From positions 12,577,141 to 12,641,140 of the forward strand of contig OZ023198.1 in assembly GCA_963995505.1 (NCBI GenBank): 64,000 bases of DNA, in the 5' to 3' direction. The stretch's first letter is position 1. Every line of letters starts with the position of its first letter. Both the position numbers and the translations under genes were made by a program. Under the pieces are notes generated by a model. The model was not told the origin of the DNA. It did not search any database and saw only the letters and a list, made by a program, of their open reading frames with translations. This document shows positions 50,964-63,457 of the stretch, in pieces. The DNA is from Hypericum androsaemum (Eukaryota; Streptophyta; Magnoliopsida; Malpighiales; Hypericaceae).

Positions 50964-53900
50964 TTGTACCCCATAAACCCTAACCGTTATACTCCATCCC
51001 CGCCACCTCCCCCTCCCGCCCCTAATTTTCGGCCGCCAGACCCCCTCGACGGTCTGGTTCAACCACACCTAATCCACTTCCCACCCTTTTCACCAACATC
51101 CATTGTCTCTGATCACAATCCCTTGTTCGACGTTCCGCCTTCATCTGATGTGTCAATGAATGATTCTTCGTCTGGTGTACCTCTACTTGCCAGTCACAAC
51201 TGATGAGGCTACGCCGTCTATTCACGAGGTGTGCTACCAGGTGATTGCTAGTTATTCCCTCGCTAAGATATTTCGCTACCCCCTACGAATTTGTCTCAAC
51301 CACAATTCTCCAAAAGCCCTCGCTAAGATATTTCGCTACCACCTACGAATCTGTCTCAACCATAATTCTCCAAAAGCCCTGGCCTCTCGATAGCAACAGC
51401 TCGCCTCTACTTGCCAGTCACAGCTAATGAGGCTACGACATCTATTCACGAGGGGTGTTAGCCGATGATTGCTAGTTATTTCCTCGGTAAGACATTTCGC
51501 TACCACCTGTAAATCTGTCTCAACCACAATTCTCCAAAAGCCCTGGCCTCTCGATAGCAATAACTCACCTCTACTTTCCAGTCACGGCTAATGAGGCTGC
51601 GACATCTATTCACGAGGGGTGCTAGCAGGTGATTGTTGTTTCTGAATCAGATCCAGTGGATACTCCACCTCAAGGAGATTTGTCTGAGCCTGGTGTTCGT
51701 GCTGCTGCCGAGGTAACGCCCACTTTGGGGCCTTGGATGGTGGTTTCCAAGCATGGGCACAACTCTCCATTTTTACAAGTTCAGAAAGGGGTTGCAACTG
51801 GTAATCGATATGAGACCTTGTCTAATATAGATCAAGAAGTTGTTGAATCAAGTGGTGACGGTTTACAAGTGACTATACCAATTTTTACTGCTTCTACACA
51901 GGCTATTGTTCGTAAGGCTGTGCCAAAGTTACCTTGGGGTGAGAAGCAATTTGTCTCTAAGAAAATCCTTGCCCCCCCAACAGATCAGAACAAATGCTCC
52001 CATGAAGAATAAACGGGCCTGTGGCAGTGAAGACAATGTTTTGGTCTCTAAGCTAAATGCGGCCTTTTCTCGTCTAAAGGAGAATAAGGAAAATTCAGAT
52101 CCTGATATTCTTCCTCAGTCATCTACTACTGGGAATCTACTGGTGCTTCCTGATTCAGATAATGGTAGCGGGTCTAATATTGGGTCTAGCGATTCCGGTG
52201 CAATAAGGGGGATCGTTGGTCATCCCCATAAGTGTGACCCTCCGGATCGTAACTATATTCAGCTGCATGGAATGGAAGGTGGAGAAGTTTCTATCCAGGC
52301 TGCTGATCACTCCCGAGTTCAGGACGGGGAACACCTGATTGTGGAGCAGTAATGATAATCGTTCCTCTCCTTTAACAACTTTTTCTATGTTATTTAAAGC
52401 TCTAGTTTGGAATTTTTGTGGGGCTCGAAAGGCTGGCTTTCTCCAGGCTTGCAAATTTTTCATATATACGAATGATATTAGTTTGGCTGCTGTGTTGGAA
52501 ACTCAAATTAGTGGTACCAAGGCTGATCGGGTTTGCAAAAAAAAAGTTTATCTTTTCATCCGGTTGAAGCCCAAAGTAGACGAGGAGAAATTTGGTTATT
52601 TTGGAATGCTAATGTGAATGTGTCATTCTTGGCAAATCAGCACCAATTTCTGCATTGTCAGGTATCATAACTGGGATAAGAGCCTTCTTTGCTTACTGCT
52701 GTTTATGCTTTGCCACCTGTCAGTGGGCTAAAAGGGTACGAGGATGACATAGCGGCTTTGGGTTCGACTACTGCTACCCCCTGATTGGTGGTAAGAGATT
52801 TCAAGTGTATTGTTAGCCTGGATGAGCAGAGGGGGGGTTCAGGAGGTCTTCGCTCCCATGATCGTCAGTTTGGCAATTGGATTAATGTGTATGGCCTAAT
52901 TGATTTGGGTTTCTCTGGTACGTTGTATACCTGGTCCAAAAGCTTAGGTCCTTATTCAAAATTTCTAAAAGAGTAGATCGGGTATTGTGCAACTACAGTT
53001 AGAGACATAAATGGTCGAAAGGGCAGGTCCGGCATTTGACGAGGTATCACTTTGATCATAATCCTTTGCTTATCTTTTATGACTGCTTTGATGGGGGGAG
53101 ATAGGCATCGTCACCCGTTATGTTTTCAAGCTGTTTGGTTCTTGCATCCAAATTTCCATCGATTGTTGAGGCTAAGTGGCAACATACTAGGGAAATGGAG
53201 CAAGCATTGGCACTGTTAAAGGTTGAGTTACAAGCTTGGAATTCAAATGTATTTGGAAACATTGAACACCAAAAAATGAGATTGTTTGCCAGGCTTCGCA
53301 GCCTTCAACAAGCTGCAAAAGAAGCTTGAACAAGTCCTCTAACAAGAGGAGATTTTATGGATGCAGAAGTTTAGAGAGCAATGGATTGTGCAAGGTGATC
53401 GCAATACATCTTTTTTTCATACTTTCACCCTGGTTCGTAACTAGAAAAATAAAATTGTGGAATTACAAGATTCCAATTGTGATTAGGTACGTGATGCTTT
53501 ATGTCTTGAGGAATTAGCATTGGAATTTTTTTAAGAATCTGTATACTGCAGATTCATATCAATATGGTGAGGGGTTGCTAGTGGGTTTGTTTCCTGCATG
53601 GTCACAAGAAGAACATGCAGATTTGGTTAAGCCGGTTACAAAGAAGAAAATTAAAATGGCTTTGATGCATATGGCTCCATTAAAAGCCCCGGGGGTGGAT
53701 GGTTTTCAAGTCATCTTTTATAAAAAATATTGGCAAGTGGAACTGGCCTCGCTGTTAGAATTTATTCAACATGCCTTTGGATCGGCTTCTTTACCTGCTA
53801 AGATTAACAAGACTTTGCTTGTTTTAGTTCCTAAGGTGTCGAAACCGGTCTCTATTACCCAATTTTGGCCTATAAGTTTGTGCAATGTCTCTTATAAACT

Positions 53901-56050
53901 GCTCACAAAGGTTATTGTTAATCGAATAAAGCAAAAGTTGCCAGAATTGGTGTCTCAAGTTCAGGGTAGTTTTGTACCTGGGCGGCAGATATCAGATAAT
54001 ATTGTAGTCTTTCAGAAAGTTGTGCATTCTATGAGATACAAGCAGGGACAAGTTGGATGGATGGCTGTAAAGATAGATTTGAATAAGGCGTATGATTGTA
54101 TTCGGTGGGATCTCATGTCCCCGTATCTGTTTGTGTTGTGTATGGAGCGATTAGCCTAGAATATTGTTGTTTCTGTTGCACGAGGTGAGTGGAGACCAAT
54201 CTGGATTACTCGAAATGGCCCAAATTTGTCTCACTTATTCTTTGCCGACGATATTATTCTCTTTGTTAAGTGTAGTGTGGAGCAAGTTTGGGTATTGGGA
54301 CGAGCGTTGGATATTTTTTGCTTGGCCTCAGGACAGAAGGTCTGCTTTGCCAATTCTCTGGTATTTTTCTCAAGGAATGTGTCGGCAGATATTGCTGGGG
54401 TACTGAGTCATGTATTGGGATTTGAGATGACACATGATCTTGGGAAATACTTAGGTGTTCCGGCGTTGCATGAGCGGATCTCCAAGGATACTTTTGCTCA
54501 CTTATTAGAGAAGGTGCATGCGATGTTGCCAGGTAAGAGGGCGAAGCAAATGTCAATGGCTGGCCGCATCACTTTGGTACGTTCGGTATTGGCAATAATT
54601 CTGACGTTCACAATGCAACTCATTCCCCTTCCTTCTCATCTGTGTGCTAATTTAGATAGTTTCAATTGTGATTTTCTGTGGGGCGATACAACGAATCAAA
54701 GACGGGTGCATCTGGTCCATTTGGAGGAGGTTTGTCTTTCACGGGCGATGGGTGGTCAAGGCATTTGTAGTGCCAAGGCTATGAATGATGCCTTGCTCTT
54801 GAAGTTAAGGTGGCAGTTTCTTACAGAGCCCTGTGCTACGTGGATTGCGATATTGGATGCTAAATATTGTACAAGTGTGTATGGGATGACAGGTCTTCCA
54901 TCTCATTCTCGGCAGTCGATGGTGTGGAGTAACCTCGTCAAAGTTGCACCTGCATTATTTAATGGCATTAAACGGACTGTTGGTGATGGGAAGCTGAGGC
55001 ATTTTTAACAGATTGTTGGCTGCCCCACAACCAACCATTGTTCAATCCAGCTGTTCATCTTCCACCGGATGGGAATGCTTGTACACATGAGTTATGGATA
55101 GAGTATGTTCGCCGGGATTGGTCAGGGCTTGAAGAATTTTTATTGGAAGACTGGCATCCCTTTTTTCTTTCTATTTTTCAGATGAGACTGGTGGCTCGGT
55201 AGACAGATTGGCATGGAAGCATACTCCCACGGGCCAATTTACTGCTAAGCCGGCCTACATAGCAAAGTTGGATTCTATGTATTTGGATGATTTTTTGTCA
55301 AGTATATGGCAGCAGGTATGAAAGTTAGAAGTACTAGAGTGTATTTCGGTCTTCATTTTGACTTGCCTGAAGGGTCGTCTGATGATTAATATGGAGAGGC
55401 ATCTGCGACACTTCACCTCTTCCTTCACTTATGTGTCCTATATGTCATGATGGGTTGAAATTTGTCCTCTATTTACTCTGCGATTGCGTTGGTCAAGGAG
55501 GGTTTGGAGGTTGCTAGTTTTTGGGCAATATCAGACTGATTTTTTTGGTGCAAATGTGGGTGATTGGTTAGAGTCCAATATCATTGCTTATGTAGATATA
55601 GGGAATGGTGTTAAGTTGAACATGCTCTTTGCCATGGCGTGTTGGTGATTACAGAAATGGCAAAATGACATCGCCTTTGACCAGGAAACAGAGCCTGAAG
55701 TTCCCTGTGTTCATTGTTAGCGTAGCTAAGTGGGTGTAATTAAGTTGCAAGCTGAAGAATTCACAAGAGCTTGTCAGTCCCGTGCTATGGCTGGTGGTGG
55801 TGTTATCCGGGATGATGAGGGTAGGTGGTGCATGGGTTTTGTTTATAATCCAGGTACATGTACCTCCCTGGCTTTGAAGTTGTGGGCTCTCCGGCACGGT
55901 TTGAGGTTGGCATGGGATCATGGCTATAGACAGTTTGTGGTGGAGCCAGATTCGGAAGTTGCTGCGAAGTATCTTACCGAGAAGATAGCAATGGAGCATC
56001 CGCTATCTTCCCTCGTGATGTATGTTTTTGTAAAAAAATTGTTCCATAGT
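50964..56050 (+). mobile_element. Decayed L1-type LINE with RNase H domain
   Basis: Non-LTR retrotransposon in many frames. ORF1 part: a proline-rich start (about 50964-51203), then after a repeat insertion the GPWMVVSKHG block (51629-52012). Endonuclease: ALVWNFCGARKAGF and LETQISG (52390-52520), then FSGTLYTWSK (52900-52950). Reverse transcriptase: KAPGVDGFQVIFYKKYW, FWPISLCNVSYKLLTKVIVN, QGSFVPGRQISDNI, VKIDLNKAYDCIRWD (53575-54115), then a deletion that joins directly to SPYLFVLCMERLA, and the catalytic FFADDIILF (54238-54264). RNase H: GGGVIRDDEGRW and VVEPDSEVAAKYLTEKI (55730-56020). Stops and frameshifts are frequent and part of the palm is deleted, so it cannot move by itself. No clear poly(A) end was seen. 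Confidence 0.85.
51178..51632 (+). repeat. Tandem array inside LINE ORF1 containing antisense RNase H sequence
   Basis: The motif cctctactt(g/t)ccagtcac starts units at about 51179, 51404 and 51569, giving a period near 165 bp, with an extra ~59-bp internal duplication (tcgctaagatatttcgctac at 51259 and 51318). Each full unit joins LINE ORF1 sequence to a piece that on the minus strand reads VVETDLQVVAKCLTEEI and LTPLVNRCRSLISCDW, the end of a LINE RNase H domain. A near-identical 245-bp copy is at 58240-58490. Confidence 0.75.
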
Positions 56051-56729
56051 TAGATAAGTTGATAGAGTTTAATACCTAACCAAAAATTCAATTTCATTCA
56101 TCAAAATTTTGATTAGTCAAAATTTTGATTTGAATTCGTCCAGAGACAAATTGAATATTGTTCAAAATTTCTATAATTCGTCGAAATAGAAATTTCGATT
56201 CTATTCCATATTATGTAAAAAAAATTTAAAAATATATAAATAGGTACTGATTTGAAAGGGGGAAAAACATGGAGAACTGAAAATTAAAAACATATCCACT
56301 AAAAATACACCATGTATACACCAAATTCGAACTATCCTCGTGTAATATCAGCCATCTAATATCTCCCCCAAAAGTTTCAACGGACCAAATCATCCACATC
56401 ATTAAACCTTCCCTCTCCATCTGATAAATAAAAACCCCGCTCACACTTTTTTCTCATCTAATTTCGAGATTCACACCTCTCTTTTACAAAAAATCCCAAA
56501 ATTTTGAGTAACGCTAATACTAAAGAAATTAAAGAATTAATTGGAATTCGATTCAAATCTGTATTTCGCTACTACCTACGAATCTGTCTCAACCAAAATT
56601 CTCCAAAAACCCTTCAATTAAAATAATAATGTAAACACCTCTTTTTGGTGTGTCAGATGGAATTGTCTAAACTACCCCTTCAATTAAAATAGTATTCGTT
56701 CAATAGAGGGCTCTCACTCAGCTTCAAGT
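56051..56729. other. AT-rich spacer with a short RNase H repeat scrap
   Basis: Rich in fcaaaattttgat-type runs (caaaattttgatt repeated near 56090-56135). A 50-bp piece at about 56566-56615 (tatttcgctactacctacgaatctgtctcaacc) belongs to the repeat at 51178-51632. The sequence ccttcaattaaaataat is repeated near 56612 and 56677. Confidence 0.5.
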
Positions 56730-57270
56730 CAATCACCACGCAGATTTCTGTGGGGAGCTCACCGTCCTCCTCTAACCATCGAGCGGAAGCTTATCCCCGG
56801 TCCCGGAGCCTCAGCCACTTCTCCCGTCGCGACTACACCGAGGAGGAGGAAGATAGCGAGACGCCGGCGCCGCCAATGAGAGGGAGGTTGGTGAACACCA
56901 TGAGGAGGACGGGGTTCGCGGAGGCCACACTCGACGATTCTCTCCATCACCTTCTTCGGCTCCACCGGCAGAGACCGTGGCTGGTCAGAATCGAGGGGCG
57001 ACGGCAGTAGTGGGGCGAGCGCGTCGCAGAGAAGGGGGAGGTCGGTTTCGAGCATGAGGCAAACTGGAAGGGCACAGATGGGAACAGTTGCAAGAACACG
57101 AGGGCAGATTCGGAAACCAGCAATTCTCGGCGTAGACGAACGGTTTCGGTGGTCCCGTGAAACACTTTAACTCCAAGCTATCACGTTTTTGTTCAATACT
57201 TATACAGTAATGAGATGGGTTAAGAAAGAAGAAGGAAAGAGAGGAGAAGAAAGGTCGCTGCTTCACGTGA
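56730..57270. other. GC-rich coding-like island, unidentified
   Basis: A sharply GC-rich block amid AT-rich DNA, open on both strands. Minus reading from 57055: MLETDLPLLCDALAPLLPSP, then KKVMERIVECGL. Plus reading from 56750: an EEEEDSE acidic patch then MRGRLVNTMRRTGFAEA. A CT-rich leader-like run upstream on the minus side (57200-57265) favours a minus-strand first exon. No family recognised. Confidence 0.3.
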
Positions 57271-58235
57271 CTTTCTGATTATTTATTTATTTTTTTGATA
57301 GCCTTTTTTGGCCCATTTTGCTTTTTAAAAGTTTGGATTCTTTAAAAGTTTAGATTCGAAAGTGATTTGTTACTAACATCTCAATTGATTAATGTGAGAG
57401 CACAATTAATCTCGTGGTGCGAGTATATTAATTATGGTAAACTAAAATTATCTGATTTGTTAAATTAATACAGCGATTTGTTAAATTAAAAAATTTTAGA
57501 TGATGATTGAATTGTAACTTATGATCAAATTAATAAAAATTTTATGTTAAAATTATTTTTTAATTTTGTATATTTGGTGGGATCTTTATGATTCATGTTA
57601 CAATCCTACACTCTACATTTTTTTATACCCAAACGATCTTTAGTGAGATCACAATTTTGACAATCTTGAGCTGGACAAAATCAAGTGTAAAGGCTATCTC
57701 CCACGCGGGCCTCTGAAGGTACGACATTTGAGAGGGAAGTGACTGACGTGTTTTTCCAATCCGACACACGGGATTTCACCAAATATGATAGCCAATACGA
57801 GAGAGATGAGACAGCTGACAAGTCGACAATTGAAGATTTCGAAACTAAGGTCTGCATCGGATTTAAAGTTGTACAAAGTGACTTTATTTGGGTCAGAAAT
57901 AGAAAATCAACCAAGACAAGTCCAAATCAGAACACTTTTGGGAGTGACCAATTTTGGTTTTTCTCAGAGCTACAGCGCCACCGAAACAAGATTTGATTTG
58001 TTTTATGAGGTCATTGATTAAAATTTTGGAAGGGGTCAATGTGATAAAGTTAGAACGTTTACAAAAAATATCGTATACAAAAAAGTTCTTATGGCGTCTT
58101 AGATAAATAAAAAAATAGTGTAATTAAATATGTAAGAGAGCATATTATTCATTCATGTGCAGTTTAAAAAAAATAAAAAAAATGTCTTTTACGAGTTTGA
58201 AATAGAACAATACTCGCATCGCGCGTGCATCTTTA
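57271..58235. other. AT-rich spacer with one unassigned open frame
   Basis: An 85-codon frame at 57739-57996 (+) has no recognised domain and the reverse strand is also largely open. The sequence style (balanced composition, both strands open) resembles LTR or untranslated retrotransposon DNA, but no ends were found. Confidence 0.3.
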
Positions 58236-58490
58236 CTAGACCACAATTCTCCAAAAGCCCTCGCTAAGATATTTCGCTACCACCTACGAATCTGTCTCAA
58301 CCATAATTCTCCAAAAGCCCTGGCCTCTCGATAACAACAGCTCACCTCTACTTGCCAGTCACAGCTAATGAGGCTACGACATCTATTCACGAGGGGTGTT
58401 AGCCGATGATTGCTAGTTATTTTCTCGGTAAGACATTTCGTTACCACCTGCAAATCTGTCTCAACCACAATTCTCCAAAAGCCCTGGTCT
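58236..58490 (+). repeat. Second copy of the 165-bp-type array
   Basis: About 245 bp nearly identical, in the same orientation, to 51298-51544: accacaattctccaaaagcc, tctcgata.caacagctc.cctctacttgcc, ctattcacgaggggtgttag. Only a handful of differences are visible by eye across about 6.9 kb of separation. Confidence 0.85.
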
Positions 58491-58921
58491 CATGCTAGAT
58501 CCAAACCTCTCTAGACTGCCCCCATTTTTGAAGTAATCGAATTGCTTATGCCTGTATTATTCATGAACCCCGTAAACCACACATTACGAGAATCTCGAAT
58601 TGCCAGACCCGGGTTATCCTTAGATGCTCTATCGGTGTTTAGCTTGTACCATCCCGAAGGTGGAAGCACCCAGGCAATAAGCATCCATATGTTTAGTTTG
58701 TACCATCCCGAATGGGGATTCAGTGCGGCCAGTTAGGACGCGAAGATAAGTTGTTCTGCCGTGAAATCATCGTATTGAGAGAATTTCCAATCCAACGCCT
58801 CCGAAGAGCAACCCGGGTCGTCTGTAAATTGGGTTGACAGCAACGACCACCACGACTGAGGCAAGAGCGGCTTCAGCATCGTCCAATTCCAACCGGTACC
58901 CGCTTCCCAGTAAGCTGCCAC
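58491..58921 (-). mobile_element. LINE 3'-region fragment
   Basis: The minus strand reads GTGWNWTMLKPLLPQS and then ALDWKFSQYDDFTAEQLI, the segment between reverse transcriptase and RNase H in plant LINEs (W-W-LLP followed by a D-W-FT pattern). Degenerate sequence continues towards 58491 and then the RNase H repeat. It is oriented opposite to the LINE at 51-56 kb. Confidence 0.5.
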
Positions 58922-58972
58922 TCTTTTATTTATCTGTTCGAGAGGTATGGTGATACCCTATTGTACCAAGAA

Positions 58973-59256
58973 TGTAACAACCCGTTAGGGTTTCAAGAAC
59001 TAGAATCAAAAAAGGGGAAAGATTTAGAGAAGGAGAAGTTAGACATAAGGGAAAGAAGAAGGGAAATGTGATGTTTCCTTAGATTCAGTTTACAATTGTT
59101 CAGAATGGTCACTACAGTATCATCCTCTTCTATTTATACTACTGACTATACTACCATGGGCTTGACTACACAAGATCACTATTGAGGGCTTCCTTTACTC
59201 ACATGCCCAACACTTTATTGACTTTATACAAACATTGACTCCTCCTTATCATAACA
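58973..59256 (-). repeat. 3' LTR of the gypsy-like element
   Basis: On the + strand starts TGTAACAACCCG and ends about CATAACA, so TGTTATG...TTACA on the element's strand. Contains a TATA core (ctatttata at about 59130 = TATAAATAG on the element strand). The outer limit at 59256 is an estimate. Confidence 0.65.
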
Positions 59257-59783
59257 GCCTCATGGATCAAAGCACCTTGTCCTCAAGGTTGCTCAAGCTC
59301 AACCATGAAATCTGGAAACTGGTTCCTCAAGTCATAAACTTCTTCCCAAATAGCTTCATTACTATTCAGATTACATCATGAGGTAAGTACTTGGTGCTCA
59401 AGCTCACATGTCCGGCACGCCAAGTTGATCTAAGAACCCAATACGCCAATCACATGTATTCAATCCATATGCTTTTGACTCCGCTGGACCATCCTGATAG
59501 CCCTAATTGCAGATCAAGATTTCTTTAGATGTTCATAACAACTTCCTAGTATGAATAAAGTCTTGTCCCTCATACACCCCTCGGTCCAGAACCAGTACGA
59601 ACAGCTGTAGAAACTTCACATTTTCTCTGTACATCCCTCGAATCATTAACCTAGAGTGAATAGTAGCAGATGAACATCCAAGTCATCCCTTCATCCACCA
59701 TCGAGGCCAGAATTGCCAAAATTTTGGCGGACATTTTTGTTGTGAACACACGAACAACACCAGCAGAATCGTCAACATCCCCG

Positions 59784-61650
59784 TCATCCAACGATAGCAA
59801 ACATTTTGGAGAACAAAATAAACTCTAGGAAGGAACTGGTTGACAGAACCAAACTTGACATGATTAAGCATGTATCCTCATTTTGAAGCATGAATGGCAA
59901 ATCTAAATACTCCATTTTCTCATTATTGAAATTACCCTCCTGGTTCTCTCCTTCACAATCACTGAAATCTTCAACAAAGACTTCCTCCACTTGTACTCCA
60001 CTCTTCTTCAGAAATGTTCTGCTCAATTTCTCTCCATCCATAATAGAGAGCTCTGCAAAATTGAGTTCTACAGCTCCATTCCTGTCAGCTTGAAGCTTGC
60101 ACAACTCATCATCACTCATTCCCTTCAAAATGATTGACTTGCCATCTTGTTTTGTGATAGCTTGCATCTTCCAAAAATCAAACTCAACTGATGTTCTAGG
60201 TTTATCTCCTTTCATCCAGTCAGTTTCAAGGACCATATCATAACCTCCCATCTTAAGAATCCTCATATCACTTTTGAACTTTAGTCCTCCCATTTCCCAT
60301 CTGAAACTCTAACATTTCTCCTTACTCGTCATTGTATGCCCATTTGCAATCGTAACAACCACAGATTCTATTGGTTCAGATCTCAATGACAGTGATTGTA
60401 CAGCAACATCATCAATAAAACTAAAAGTGCTGCCAGAATCGAGTAAAATCAATAGTGTTTTATCTCTGCATTTTTCATGTATTTTCAAAGTTCCACTCCC
60501 ATTTTGCTTAACCACTTCTACTGCCTGCAATGACACAATTGCAGACTCTTTGACAGGTTTCATGTTATCCCACTCATCAGATTCATTCCAATGATTTAGT
60601 GATTCTTCATCCATCCAATTCAAAGTGGATTTTTTCTCGCCAGTACACTTGTGATCATAGAAGTATGGTGCACCACAAGTGCAGCAAGGGTTTTCCTTCT
60701 TGCTTGTCCTACTACCATAGTTGTTATTGTTTCCACTGCTACTCTTATTACTAGTAGCATTCCCAGCATTACCGCCACCACCTTTATAACCTGAACCATA
60801 AGAGTTGTAGCTACCTCATTGACTTCCAATACCACTCCATGTTCCCATATTTTTCTGCTTCTTCCTAAACATGGCACTAATAGCAGCTCCATTCAATCTG
60901 GCTGCCCTCATGGCTTCGGTTAGAGTAGCAGGGTTCGTAGCCCAGACTAAAGCTTGAACATCCTTTTCTAACCCCGCAATGAAACTGGAAGTGAAATACT
61001 TCTCAGGGAGCGTCCTATTCTCCACTAGCATCAGTCTTTTCGAACTCCTCAAACCTACCAACGTACTCATCAACCTCACCAGTTTGCTTAAGCTAATTGA
61101 ATTCCTTAATCAGAGATCCATATCCCCTGTTCCTAAACCTAGAACATAGGGCTTCAACAAACATCGGCCATCACGCACCTTCATTATTGGCATACCAAGA
61201 CAAGAACCACACATCCGCTTTGTCTTTCAAGTAAATTGCAGCTAAAGTCACTTTCCTATCCTCAGGAGTACCATTCACCATGAAAAATTTCTCACATCGC
61301 CTCACCCAAACCCTAGGGTTAACTCCATTAAAGAACGAGATATCAAGTTTAAGGTAAGCGAAGTGTACCTCCTGGCGTTAACGATCTTGTTGGCGGTGGC
61401 ATTGATTCACCTCCGGAACTCCCTCAAACCCTAGCCGTGACGCGACCATTTCTGGTGACCCGATGCTTTGTGAACGAAGACCTTCAGCTCGAACTCTGCT
61501 AGAATCGCCTGGATGGACATCTCGCGAAGGACCTGGGGGATTCGGAAGCAAGGGAGATTCCCTCTCCACCGCCGGTGATTTCCCCATCGCGGTCATGAAC
61601 ATCTTCAAAGCCGCCTCTAACGCACTGAAGTGCTCCCCCATCGTAGCCAT
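59784..61650 (-). pseudogene. Gag-protease-pol start of the gypsy-like element, broken
   Basis: Minus-strand reading in order: an N-terminal leader segment (61650-61378); Gag (IYLKDKADVWFLSWYANNEG, RFRNRGYGSL, GEVDEYVGRFEEFE, RTLPEKYFTSSFIAGL; 61250-60900); a zinc knuckle CTCGAPYFYDHKC (about 60650-60690); a retropepsin-type aspartic protease with LLDSGSTFSFID near 60430; and the YDMVLETDWM block that opens pol (about 60240). Stops and frameshifts between these blocks make it non-functional. Confidence 0.78.
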
Positions 61651-61810
61651 CTCACCGCGAAATTCACCGCGTAGTTCCTCAAGTTGAACACGATGCTCAC
61701 CATTTTCTTCCTGAAGAAACCCAATTTGGTCTCCCAGATTCTAGACGATTCCTTGAATCGATTCCTCCATAGGCTTCTTACGAGTCATTTAGCTCTCAAT
61801 TCGAGGATGA

Positions 61811-61825
61811 GAGGCTCTGATACCA
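61811..61825 (-). other. Primer-binding site (initiator tRNA-Met type)
   Basis: TGGTATCAGAGCCTC on the minus strand, two bases after the LTR end. TGGTATCAGAGC is the usual plant retrotransposon site complementary to the 3' end of initiator methionine tRNA. It fixes the element's orientation. Confidence 0.85.
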
Positions 61826-61827
61826 CT

Positions 61828-61978
61828 TGTAACAGCCCGTTAGGGTTTCAAGAACTAGAATCAAGAAAGGGGAAAGATTTAGAGAATGAGAAGTTAGAGA
61901 TAAGGGAAAGAAGAAGGGAATCGTGATGTTTCCTTAGATTCAGTTTACAATTGTTCAGAATGGTCACTACAGGATCAT
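61828..61978 (-). repeat. 5' LTR of the gypsy-like element, interrupted
   Basis: Aligns with 58973-59125 (gttagggtttcaagaactag, cagtttacaattgttcagaa). It stops abruptly at atcat (61974-61978), where a second LTR begins. The remaining LTR part presumably lies beyond the window. Confidence 0.8.
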
Positions 61979-63443
61979 TGAAAGGAAGGATTTTCACCCC
62001 CCCTTTGCAATAAAGAGTAAGTAAGGGAATGTCGTCCCACAAGGACTAAGTTCTAGGCCGCAAACTCGACTTCACCACTAGTCTAGGACTAAATGAGAAG
62101 GTTTTGTCAAGTCTAAACACACAAACTATTAGTAGAAATAACACTACTACTAAATAAGATGATTTTACAAATAAAATAAGAGTGAGCAAGGTACCAATGA
62201 CAAACTAAATAACCAAATGGCTTATGGGGTTTATTAAGTTCATGATATGGTCCGGATGTTTCGAAGGCAACTAATCAACGCTCTCGCGACAAAATAGTCT
62301 AAATCGATTCTTAACTAGACTTAGATGAACTAACCACGCTCTCGCGATAAATTAGCCATCTAATCTAACTAAACACCAACTATAATCACCATCCTTTGGA
62401 CAACTAGTCACCTAAGGTGATCTCTCATCAATAGGTGTCTACTCAACTAGTTAAATGGTCCGTTAATCCTAACCTCTCTCGGCAATTAATATTAACCATG
62501 TTCATAATCAAGGTGATCAATCAAGAATAAGCATTAAACTCATTAACTAGTTCACAAACCTTAGCATTTTAACCCCACAAGACCATTGGCTAAATAGATG
62601 CCATCAAGGCACCAAACCCACTAAACAACTACTCACACATATCAACTACACAACTAAACACATCCATTAAATGAAGCAAGTAAAGCATAAACATAAAAGA
62701 GAGGGTTAGAGAAAGCTCAAGATGATCTTCAAGCTTCCAAAAGTTCTCCTTCAAGTTCTCTACAAACTCCAACAATGGTGAGCCAAGTTCTCTTCCAAAA
62801 CTAAGAGTTAGTGGAGAGTTGTTACCAAAAATATCTAATAATCCTTCTAAAATATCTAATCTCCCTAAAATATCTAAGCAAAGGCTTATATACAAGATTT
62901 AACCTCCCAAAATGTCTCAGCCACGAAATTATAGTTAAAGCCCAAAATGGGCCCAAAACAAGTCTTCAAATTCGGCCCACTTGTGATGAAATTTTGACAG
63001 AATTGGACTACGACATTGAATCCAGCGTTCTCCCCTCTTAGACTCCGAATTTGAAGAAGACCATTAGAGACAAAGTTGTAGACCCGGATGTCTTCTTTCC
63101 AGAGCCATCTCACTCGTCTCCATCGAACTTTGGATGAGAAAGTTATCAGCATTGGAGTCGCAAGAGGTCCACCTTGCCCACGTCTTCGAGGTCTCGATTA
63201 AGCGTCCTTCCTCCCGGCAAATCAAATCGCATACGATGACCCAAGGTGACTTCACTTCCTCCACTTCACCTCATCAAATCTCCTAGCATGAAGAAAATAC
63301 AATAAAAACATAAGACTACACTAAAAACAAACAATGCACGAAAAATGACATTACGACAACGAAGAACAAACAAAAGCAATAGAAACAACGGTAAATCTAC
63401 TCTAAAATAAACACAAAAGATGAGTGTTTCCACACTCATCACA
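61979..63443 (-). mobile_element. 3' LTR of a second, nested LTR retrotransposon
   Basis: A 1465-bp LTR inserted in the 5' LTR of the older element. On the element's strand it starts TGTGATGAGTGTGG and ends CCTTCCTTTCA. It carries AT-rich, non-coding DNA with recurring ctctcgcga motifs (62281, 62340). The abutting polypurine tract fits the Tat/Athila side of Ty3/gypsy, where such LTRs are long. The 5' LTR and the second target-site duplication are outside the window. Confidence 0.7.
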
Positions 63444-63457
63444 CCCCCACACTTGAA
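63444..63457 (-). other. Polypurine tract of the nested element
   Basis: TTCAAGTGTGGGGG on the minus strand directly precedes the LTR start TGTGATG. It is preceded by TTGCTTGGGGACAAGCAATGA, a run common just before the tract in Tat/Athila-type plant elements as I recall. Confidence 0.65.

Larger units (their letters stand above)
58973..61978 (-). mobile_element. Degenerate Ty3/gypsy-like LTR retrotransposon
   Basis: Minus-oriented element bounded by LTR sequence at 58973-59256 (3') and 61828-61978 (5', interrupted). Next to the 5' LTR lies a primer-binding site TGGTATCAGAGCC. Gag, zinc knuckle and protease remnants follow in order from 61650 to 60300. Near 59280-59350 the minus strand reads WEEVYDLRNQFPDF just before a LEDKV-like piece, the end of pol. 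Most of reverse transcriptase, RNase H and integrase is missing between about 59350 and 59780. The two LTRs differ at about 7 of 151 positions by eye. Confidence 0.8.

Noticed and set aside
51178..51632. CRISPR-like or satellite array
   Set aside because: Units are LINE-derived with a varying period and no unique spacers; CRISPR does not occur in plant nuclear DNA.
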